From Sorghum bicolor (taxonomy: Eukaryota; Streptophyta; Magnoliopsida; Poales; Poaceae), in assembly GCF_000003195.3 (NCBI RefSeq), contig NC_012878.2, forward strand, positions 50,879,129 through 50,943,128: a DNA stretch of 64,000 nt. The letters run 5' to 3'. This document shows, one piece after another, positions 56,166 through 64,000 of this stretch (positions are counted from its first letter, which is position 1; each line of letters opens with the position of its first letter). The notes below the pieces were generated by a model. The model worked only from the letters and a program-made list of their open reading frames with translations, did no database searches and was not told where the DNA came from. Position numbers and translations under genes: made by a program.

Positions 56166-57231
56166 CTGTAACAGAGAGATCAATGTTCAGCGTTCAGTAC
56201 ACATTCAGAGAAAGCGTTCAGTACACATTCAGAGAAAACTGCAGTAATTGAGTACTAGTTAATAGTCATCAAGCCTGGTCAGGGGAATCAAAACACACTT
56301 TCTGCTCATGGTTCAAGGAAAAGCCTTCTGTTTCTGTAATTGTCTTTCCTTTACTTGTGACTTCTACACAGCTACTACGGGAGTACAACAGCCTAAGATA
56401 CTTCTATACGCAGTATTCGCGTATAAATGTAGATCTGTGTCAGACAAATTATGCTCCACGATGAGCTGAGTTATCTAAAGTAAATCATATATCACCACTG
56501 GTCACAGGAACTAACTTCTGGGGGTATTTGCCAAAACAGCAAGAACTGTCTCTACACAATCTGGCCTTGCTGCTGCTGCTGTGCACTACGGCAATAAAAT
56601 TAGTATTATCCCTGCTCTATCAATATATGCTTGGCAGAACTCTTGACGGGCATTTCAAATAAAAATAAAAATTACTACTACTACTACTACCCCTGCCCTG
56701 CCCAGGCAACTAGAGACCAACAGGGAACCGAAGAGCTCCATATATAGCAGCAGCCTCTACAATCTGAAAGTCAATCCTAATTTCTTTGTTTGGCGCGGAG
56801 TAACCATACGAAGAGATACGAGACACGTATTTCAGCAACCAGTTAATTCGTAGCTCGCTGTTTTACCCAAAAAAAAACAAAAACAAAAAAAAAAAACTCA
56901 CCAACGCCACTGACAGCGGGTGACCTATACTAGTAGTGTTTCAGTACTGACGGCGGCACGGCGCCATCGCCGTAGCATAATCCTACCATAGCCTACAGCA
57001 CGCCTTACTATCCCAGGGAATTCCTTTGCCCTTGAAAGAAATCGCCACAAACCAACCGAAACCACGGGGAATCAGCAGCGCCAGACGCAGAAACCACAAA
57101 AAAAAGTTACCAGACACCACCAATCGGAAGCCTGGCGACTGGTGAGCGAGGCGATCTGTCGGGGGGGATAAAAACTAGTACGATTCCGCAGAGAATTTGA
57201 GATGGAACAGAAGAGCAAGAGGGATTATCAC
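56166..57231 (-). promoter_or_regulatory. Leader intron in the actin 5' UTR
   Basis: The donor GCAG|GTGATAATC at 57231 and the acceptor TTACAG at 56166 bound a 1.07-kb intron, 11 bases before the ATG. Cereal actin leader introns are known expression enhancers. Contains (CTA/TAC)n near 56675 and A-rich runs near 56870. Confidence 0.72.
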
Positions 57232-57398
57232 CTGCTCGAAGAGAGGTGCGGCGATGATCGCTTCGTTCGGGGCCTCTCTGCTGGAATCCGGAGAAAACTC
57301 GATCGGCGAGCAGTGACGGACGGCAAGCACTCGAAAAGAAGCAAAGCAAGAAACAAAAGGAAACGCACGGACGGGGCGGCGTGACGGGCGGCCCCGGG

Positions 57399-57404
57399 TT
57401 TATA
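57399..57404 (-). promoter_or_regulatory. TATA box of the actin gene
   Basis: TATAAA on the minus strand, about 170 bp upstream of the leader-intron donor, in a GC-rich promoter. Predicted start near 57370. Confidence 0.7.
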
Positions 57405-58389
57405 CCACACGCCGCCGCCGTCTTCGAAGAGACTAGTGCGTCCACTGCACCGCCCGTAGAAACCGGCCGGTGCTGCGAGCGTGACGACGGCCTGACGGGC
57501 CGCGCGGGACTGGTCCCGTACCTTTGGCTCCCACGCCGCTTGTACTGCGAATCGGCACGTGTTGTTCTCGATCGACACGTCGGAGCGTCCCCGCCGGTTG
57601 AGACGTGCAGGACTTGTCTCTGTATGTATCTGGGCCCCGCGGTCCGGCCTGGTGATGATTCCGGGGGACGGCAGAGAAAGCGCCCGAAACCGAAAGGCTC
57701 CACCGGGTTCCGGCCTAGCCGTCGCCGTCGCCGTCGCAGGGAACTTTCGGTGCCCAAAGTGGCAGGGCCACGTCGGCGCCAGCGTAGAGTTTGGCGAGCC
57801 TCGCCCCAATCCCGGCGCCTAGCGGCCGCCGGCTAGGTCCGTCGCTGCCGGGTGCCGGCTGACGCTACCCGCAACCGTGCACCCTGCACGGTATGGACTT
57901 TTCGCACGGCATGGAGGATTGGGCTTGTCTGATGGCCCGATGAAGAAGTGGACTTTCTGCTGGGCTCACTCGGTTGGTGAAAGGGCCAAACATCACTTGG
58001 ATCAATGATCACAGATTATGGGCCCAACACATGTCCAAGCACAAATTACCGCGGTGCGCAGTGCATTGGAGTGAATTGCATTGCACTGGTTACGTTCGAA
58101 ATGAATACATAGAAAGTTAAATTTACATTTTTCTTTTAAAAAAAGAGAGCTAAATTTAGAATCCAAACGAGCAAATTATGCCTTCAGGAAGTCCATCCCG
58201 TGAAAAAAAAAACGATTTCTAAAACTAGCTATGCCGAAGGCGAGCTGGAATTATATTTTTGCATGAATTTAAAGAGCTTTGACTTCTTTGGAATAAGTTT
58301 GGATCGTGTAATAAGTTTTGGACCTATGCAAATGACAGTTTTCGGACCTCCAGCGATGAGCACACTGGCCCACTAAATTGCAAGTCTAA
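57405..58389. other. Actin promoter side and intergenic DNA
   Basis: GC-rich to about 57900 with stop-poor frames on both strands (up to 216 codons), judged artefacts, then AT-rich without features. Confidence 0.4.
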
Positions 58390-58534
58390 GACCAGTCTCA
58401 GTGGAGATTGCGTTGTTTCAAAGACATGTCATATACAATAAAATAAAACTTAGATGAAACATTTACTTTTAATGCAAAGTTTCGTTCTATGGTTTCATAG
58501 ACATTAAATTCTTAGACTAATAGAAAGTTAGTAA
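58390..58534. mobile_element. Truncated GGCCAGTCTCA-family MITE
   Basis: Left end GACCAGTCTCAGTGGAG preceded by TAA. The right inverted end is missing. The following copy begins directly after it. Confidence 0.55.
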
Positions 58535-58714
58535 GGCCGGTCTCAGTGGGGGTTTCACCAGGATATCATGCACATTTATTAGTGCGTCATGTCAGCAAAA
58601 CTGTATTTTTTTCATGAAACGAAGAGGAGAGAGAAGGAAGTAGTTTCACCATGGTGAAACCCCGCGGGCGTTGTTTCCCACGCGGTGAAACGAGATGAAA
58701 TTCTCACTGAGGGC
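58535..58714. mobile_element. GGCCAGTCTCA-family MITE, TAA duplication
   Basis: 180 bp from GGCCGGTCTCAGTGGGGG to TTCTCACTGAGGGC. Direct TAA lies at 58532-58534 and 58715-58717. Confidence 0.8.
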
Positions 58715-58936
58715 TAAATCGTTTCACCATCTTGCATGTGATCCAATCATTTTGCAGTAATTAAATGCTTTGCCCAGCCTAGGAAACGTCAAGATGAAAC
58801 TCATGCATTGTGGAGGTTGTTTCATTATTCGTTTCATGGATGCCCTGTGAGCGGATTTGTTTTGAAAACAGTGCATTGAAATATGGCACTGCTGACCTAA
58901 TCGTGTCAAGAAAATTCTGTCCCTCAAAACCTATTT

Positions 58937-58963
58937 TCTCTCTCTCTCTCTCTCTCTCTCTCT
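58937..58963. repeat. (TC)n microsatellite
   Basis: Uninterrupted TC/CT dinucleotides, 27 bp. Confidence 0.95.
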
Positions 58964-59128
58964 TCATTAAAACATTATCATGTCATAAAAAATACATATG
59001 TGCTAGACTATTTAATGTAAATAAAACTTTCATATCCATCACCGAGACTAGCGTAACCTAAATGACATTTTGCATGGCTCATGTGATAAGTTTTGGGACC
59101 TACCTAAATAGCACCGCCATATAAATTT

Positions 59129-59394
59129 AGAGCAACTCCAAAATACCCCTTTATATTTTTTTCTGATTTCTTGGAATAAATATTTCAGGTGAAAAAATAC
59201 CCTCCAAAAACATAATCTATTTTGGATTTTTCGTAGCAAAAAATGGAGAGCAAGGATGGCTCTCTAGAGTGTTCACAAGATATAGAAAAGTTATTCAAGG
59301 TACAAAGATATAGAAAGCGAATTTTATTCAAATGACTTCTCAAATTATGTTTTAGAGGGCAAATTTTAAAAAGTTCTTTTTTGGAGATACTCTT
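59129..59394. mobile_element. Possible MITE with AGAGCAACTCCAAAA ends
   Basis: Left AGAGCAACTCCAAAATACC and right, reversed, AAGAGTATCTCCAAAAAAG form imperfect inverted ends about 265 bp apart. The target duplication is unclear. Confidence 0.42.
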
Positions 59395-59792
59395 AATTTT
59401 TAGATCTAATATATCTATGCCAGCGGATCACGGAGGTCTACGTTATACTATGTAATTCTTTTAAAAAAACTGAGTCGACATGTCTAGAGTGTGTCTAAAC
59501 CGGTACAGGGAAGCCTGCACAAATTTAAAGACACATAAATAAAAAAAGAAAAGAAAATTTAGAATTTGAACGACGATGCCTCTTGAGTTTAGGAACCACA
59601 AATCTATTTTACTGAGACCATGTAACGCGCTGCCAATATTACGTTAGCACACTGCTAATGTACAAACACTACAAACGACCGCGCCAAGGGCTATGGCTCC
59701 ACACAGTCACGCACGCGATCGCCTAAATATGACCAGTATTCCACGGCGACTGGCCCCAGACCCCATAGGCCACAGCGCCTGTAGTTGTATGG

Positions 59793-60449
59793 CTACAGTA
59801 ACACGGTGGGCTCGGCAAACGGCGCCTGTCTGCAGGTAGGGCACGTCGGCCACGCCGCGAGCCAGCGGTCAATGCAGCGCGCGTGGAAGCCGTGGTTGCA
59901 GCGCGGCAGCACGCGCACCGCCTCCCCGCGCGCGAACTCGGCGAGGCAGATGGCGCACTCCGACCGCGACGACCCGGCCAGCTCCAGCCCCGCCGAGAAC
60001 GCCAGGCACGGCAGCGCCTGCACCAGCGCCGCCGGGAGCCGCCGCGGCTGCTTCCTCCCGTTCCCGTGCCCGTGCCCGTGCCGCGCCAGGGCGCCCTGCG
60101 GCAGCTGCGCCGGCCCCGCGCCTCCGCCCGCGTGCTGCCGCTCCTCGACGTCGTCGTCGTCGTCGTCCTGCGCCGCGTCGTCGGATCCGCCGCAGCACGC
60201 GCCGCGCGTGACGCGGAGCGCGCACTGGAACACGACGCGGAACGTGAGCGCCGCGACGATGCCGCACGTGAGGAGCGCGATCGTGAGGATCGTGTCGGAG
60301 TTGAGGTCGCCTGCCGCTGCCGGTGCCGGGCCCGGCCGAGCGTCCAGAAGAACGGCGGCGCTGGGCGTCGCGGGGACGGGCGACGGGCACGCGGCCGGCC
60401 CCTGCAGCTGTAGCAGGAGTCGCCTGGAGTAGTGCAGCCGTGGATCCAT
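59793..60449 (-). CDS. ATL-type RING-H2 E3 ubiquitin ligase, single exon
   Basis: 218 residues if started at [10 protein letters not shown]. One membrane segment (about residues 53-72, [18 protein letters not shown]) precedes a basic region, an acidic Asp run (DDDDDD), a Gly/His-rich linker and, at 165-206, a RING-H2 finger: [24 protein letters not shown] proteins are membrane-anchored E3 ligases that pass ubiquitin from E2 to substrates, often in stress or defence responses. The PCLAFSAG stretch stands where ATLs have the GLD motif, so that motif is degenerate. An in-frame ATG at 60533 would add 28 residues. It lies only about 25-30 bp from the TATA box, at or before the expected transcription start, so the inner start is preferred. 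GC-rich, no introns. Confidence 0.93.
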   Translation of the reverse strand: MDPRLHYSRRLLLQLQGPAACPSPVPATPSAAVLLDARPGPAPAAAGDLNSDTILTIALLTCGIVAALTFRVVFQCALRVTRGACCGGSDDAAQDDDDDDVEERQHAGGGAGPAQLPQGALARHGHGHGNGRKQPRRLPAALVQALPCLAFSAGLELAGSSRSECAICLAEFARGEAVRVLPRCNHGFHARCIDRWLAAWPTCPTCRQAPFAEPTVLL

Positions 60450-60558
60450 GGCCGATTCCAACGCTGGAGCTCCGAGGAGTGCAGCCAAGGAAGCGCGCGA
60501 TGAGTCGTTCTTGTGTGTGGGAGGCGATTTCACAACAACGGAGGAGGAACAGATGGCT

Positions 60559-60566
60559 TATATATA
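60559..60566 (-). promoter_or_regulatory. TATA box of the ATL gene
   Basis: TATATATAA on the minus strand, about 110 bp upstream of the chosen ATG. It predicts transcription from about 60530. Confidence 0.75.
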
Positions 60567-60609
60567 CAGCGCGTCGACTGACGAGCGTACGTACGAGTCT
60601 ACGAGAGTG

Positions 60610-61595
60610 AGGTGCCATTATGGTTGATGAGTGATGAAAAACTATGCAGAGATCGATATATGTCAAGTCGCTGTCTTGAGGTGCTCTATTAATTTAGTCG
60701 GCAAACTACAAATTAGAGACGGGCTTGCGGAAGATAAGACGAGACGCACGTACGTAAAGGTGCATGAGCAGGCAAACTAAACGCAGGAGGAGGAGAAATG
60801 CCCCGGCACGTCTCGACTCTGGATCGTCAGATGGGATCATGGGAGGGCCGGGAACAAATTTGAGGAGCCAAATAAAACTAAACCGTGATCCGAGGAGCTA
60901 GAAAAAGTCTGGAAAAAGCTGAAACGGAAAGATAATGTCAGCGAGTGTAGAAGACCAGGGAGAGGGCGAGAATGACAGACAGAACAGCGAGCATATCCGC
61001 AAAGCGACCTGCTTAAACTAGAATTTCCAGGGCAAATCCTAACCCCCATTTCCTCTTTCGAATGTGCCAACAACGACAGGAGCTCACAGCAACTCGCAGG
61101 CGTGAGGCGTCAATCCATCACTCCGTGAGACCTAAAGGACACTCTCGTGCGCAGCCGGCGTTTTGGGATCCCGGGGCCCCGCCACTAACCGCGACTCGCC
61201 GGCGCACGACGGGGCCGCACGTGGCCGGCACGGCAGTGACTTGTCAATGCGTGGCTGGCTCGTTCCGGCCAGGTCAGGCAGTCCGGACGTCCGACGTGTC
61301 TGCACCGGGGGTTTCCGCGGCTCCCGATGCCAAACCATGCGGGCCTGCGGGCTGCGGCTGAGTTTCGTTGGAGGTGGACGCAGTATGGGCCGGCAACACT
61401 CTGGTATCTGGCTTGTGGGCTATGTTACTCCTCCTTGTGGGCTTTCAGTCCGCGGCTTCTTTGGGCTGCCAGTTGTGAGGGCGTGATAGAATTGCATACT
61501 TGCATCACCCCTTTTTTTTTTTTGGAGAAAGTGCATGGAGTTGCATGGTTATCTCATCGACACGGCCACGGCGCACGAGATCAAGCTGGACATGG
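60610..61595. other. Intergenic upstream of the ATL gene
   Basis: Mixed composition. A GC-rich part at 61060-61400 has frames on both strands without a recognised family. Contains T-run 61511-61522. No gene can be supported. Confidence 0.4.
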
Positions 61596-61977
61596 GGCGT
61601 GTTTGCTAAATGGGCCTAGGGGTGGCCCGAGCTCCCCAGCTGCAGCAGCCCATGTTTGGTTATGCTTGCTTATTCTCAGTGTCCACCCCACACGAATCTT
61701 AAAGTATATTAGTCGAGGCCCCAGAAAAACGACAGGAGGATCATTTTTTCAGAGCCGGGCTGAATTGAGCAATCGTCTAGCCCGATAGAGAAAGCAGGTG
61801 ACCTTCCTCCCCTTTTCTATCCTCTACTTGGCTGGCAAACAAACACAATCTCTACTCAGCTTGGCTCTACGCCGTCCGTAACCAAACACGTTCACGTGCA
61901 CTGTTTGCACCAGGGCGTGGCTGGCCATAGCCAGGCCCGCTAGCCAGACCGGCCTGAGCACTAGCATCAAACACGCC
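61596..61977. mobile_element. Possible Tourist-like element with GGCGTGTTTG ends
   Basis: Begins GGCGTGTTTGCTAAATGGGC and ends ATCAAACACGCC, inverted ends over 10 bp, about 382 bp apart. Flanks TGG/TGT are only near-duplicates. Internal GCCCGAGCTC and similar GC-rich segments may form subterminal repeats. Confidence 0.5.
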
Positions 61978-63660
61978 TGTGGTATCTCAAAGGATGAAGA
62001 AGAGACCTGCCTCATGCAGCGCAAGAGCGCAGCCGCACGTGTTTACTACGCACGGGGAGTGGGGCCATGTGGGTCTCATAGGCAGCCTCACTTGTAGCTT
62101 CGGCGGCCGCATTGTGCTGCTCTCTTCATCGGCTGGGACCTGGGAGACATGCATTGTCGTCTACTTTAAGTGCGCTAGGATTGCCTTCGCCATCCTCGTC
62201 GTTGTAGCGCTTTGGGCCAAGAGAGCTCTTCATTAATGTGCAGTCGTGAAGCAAAGATTAAGGTATTCTGACTTTGTTTCGCACGGTAATGCAAAAATGG
62301 GTCTCTTGTGTGCTAATTTTAGAGAAAGAGAAGATACTGCAGATCAGAGAAGAAATGGATCCAATTCACAACAAATGGCTATATTCAAATAATGTTACTA
62401 CAAACTATAACTTAGATTTTCTATATCAAATCTTGAATCAGAAATGGTATTGGTCATATCTTAAAAATTGAGAAAGCAAAAACATGAGGGAAATATGGGT
62501 TGATCCACTTAACATCCAGTTAATTTTATTGGTTGTAGTAAGATACTACCGATTTCGTGCTTACCAAATTGACTATGCCTTTAATACCTAGAAATGTAAT
62601 GTAATTTGAAGGAGACATCGGATGAGAAGAAGGCAGGATCAGACACGGAGGGTATGCCAAAGTAAGATACCGACCCAACCAAGAAACTGAGTCCTACTCA
62701 TACGTGGAAATGTGTAGTGAAGAAGGAGATTTAGATAGTCCACAAATTTAGAGGGCCAAATAAGTAGCTTGCTGGAGGTTTCCCCCCTCTCCACTACTCA
62801 TATGTAGAGCACGAATGTCTAAATTGTTGGAAATGCTCGGTAGTGTTGTTTCATCTTATGTAAAGTGTTTCTGTTGCTAAAAAATACAGAACATGGACTG
62901 AATACAGATGTCTAAATTGTTGAAAATGCTCTTCTTTTAGAAGTAACCACATTCATGCAGTACAATTTTTGTAGCACCTTAAACCCTACTTTTGGCTTTC
63001 AGTTTTCATCCTTTTCACATGGTTCAAAAAAAAAATAGAAATGTTTTACGACTATTTTGAGTGAAATGAAGAGAAGGGATATGTTTTATAGTTATTTTAA
63101 CTAAATAATTTATAGTTTTTTCAATACATAGCTCATAATAATTTTTTTTACAGATGACTGTTTTTCTTTTCCATATCTCAAAGCTAAATCAAACGTACGC
63201 TAAACATCAGTCGTGCTGTATTGGGCCATCATCCATGAAAATTCGTGGCGCGGATCCTCCGCAGATGACCATTTGGAGGAATATTGTTATTGGTGCCGTC
63301 AGGGTCATTTTTATATAAAACACAAAACATTATAACCTAAAGCTAAAATATAGAAATTTTAATTAAAATAAGATCTAAGGGACAGAAATATAGCTCTAAT
63401 TTATTGTACACGGAAATAAAAGGGCCAGAAGCTAAAAGGATAAAGAAATATGAAAAGATCTGAAGGACAGAAATCTAGCTCTAATTTTGGATGCAAATGG
63501 GGGAAAAACATTCCAAGCTAGTACTTAGACTTCTACTAATAACTAAAACAATCTTCATCAGGAACATCACATCCCGATCCGGTTTTTGAGAAAAGGACGA
63601 GAAAAAGGAGCCGCGTCTCAGCACATTCCAAGCGTAAAGCATATATGCTGCTATCCTTCC
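61978..63660. other. Intergenic, no gene recognised
   Basis: AT-rich from 62240. The segment GTCTAAATTGTTGRAAATGC occurs twice (62818 and 62909). Short frames only. Confidence 0.45.
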
Positions 63661-64000
63661 TCTCATAGTCTCATCTCTCTCCTCTTGACTCCCTCCGCCC
63701 GCTTTCTCTGATTCTCTCCGTCATCACGCTAACCTCCGTCGAAAGGCGCATTCCCGGGGATCCTCGGTTTCGCAGACCTAAAACAAAGGTATCCAAAGCC
63801 ATAACATCGCCCAAATGGTCAATTAGCCTCGTGAAGCAATTTTTTTCTCTCTTTTGGATACGCTCGCCGTTGACGACGTCGACCCCTTTTCTCAACGTGG
63901 ACTGCAACGCAAATATCCAAAAGAAGGATCTGGAATTCTGGATTCGCGAGCGCGAAGGCTGAGGCTAGCCTCGCCGTCGCCGGCGAGGCGGCAGTGGCGC
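63661..64000. other. GC-rising window edge, possible 5' UTR of a gene continuing beyond
   Basis: A CT-rich stretch (TCATCTCTCTCCTCTTGACT, CTTTCTCTGATTCTCTCCG) is followed by GC-rich DNA up to the edge (GCCGTCGCCGGCGAGGCGGC), as in cereal leaders on the plus strand. No ATG-led frame with a known domain is present inside the window. Confidence 0.3.

Noticed and set aside
57107..57836. Long ORFs on both strands in the actin promoter
   Set aside because: GC-rich promoter and leader sequence. They overlap the TATA box and the leader-intron donor.
59869..60666. 265-codon ORF overlapping the ATL gene
   Set aside because: Ala/Arg-rich alternate frame of a GC-rich gene; the RING-H2 frame is unambiguous.

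Overview
This is eukaryotic nuclear DNA from a grass, probably sorghum or a close Andropogoneae relative. That is inferred from GC-rich, intron-bearing genes set in AT-rich DNA, from protein families typical of cereals, and from at least eight copies of one short inverted-repeat element whose ends read GGCCTTGTTTAGTTCC. No prokaryotic organisation, CRISPR array or operon was seen.

Region by region: (1) 1-5560 holds two orphan 3' exons of a MIP18/AE7-type gene, a GC-rich 5'-UTR-like block, MITEs and a Helitron 3' end. (2) 5561-18744 is dominated by two decayed plant L1-type LINEs, one on each strand, with their 5' ends facing each other. (3) 20.6-27.1 kb is a compact genic island: a soluble inorganic pyrophosphatase gene (+, seven exons) converging on a cytosolic fructose-1,6-bisphosphatase gene (-, eleven exons). 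Both are complete. (4) 29760-35680 is a Ty1/copia retrotransposon with a 5-bp target duplication and a hAT (Ac/Ds-like) element inside its gag. It sits just beyond the stop codon of (5) a hexose transporter gene (-, 35695-47290). That gene is split by a 9.8-kb Mutator-like element (MULE) at about 36688-46519. The MULE carries three genes: a MURA-type transposase (+), a plant-mobile-domain (PMD) gene (+) and a convergent gene (-) with three GRF-like zinc-binding modules. A 129-bp near-perfect palindrome lies between the two convergent genes. (6) 47.5-50.5 kb has an intact intronless histone H3 gene whose 3' flank exists in three diverged tandem copies. (7) 51.4-53.7 kb has a SINE nested in a MITE and the C-terminal relic of a PIF/Harbinger transposase. 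(8) 54.4-57.4 kb is a complete actin gene with a leader intron. (9) 59.8-60.6 kb is a single-exon ATL-type RING-H2 gene. The rest, to 64000, is intergenic with MITEs and simple repeats.

The five intact host genes are housekeeping or regulatory genes: PPi hydrolysis, cytosolic sucrose synthesis/gluconeogenesis, chromatin, cytoskeleton and ubiquitination. PPase and FBPase both act in cytosolic carbon metabolism and lie tail to tail, but no shared regulation is visible. The most unusual content is the three-gene MULE with its central palindrome. It echoes the palindromic motifs of the terminal repeats, and each cargo gene carries a few point nonsense or frameshift lesions.
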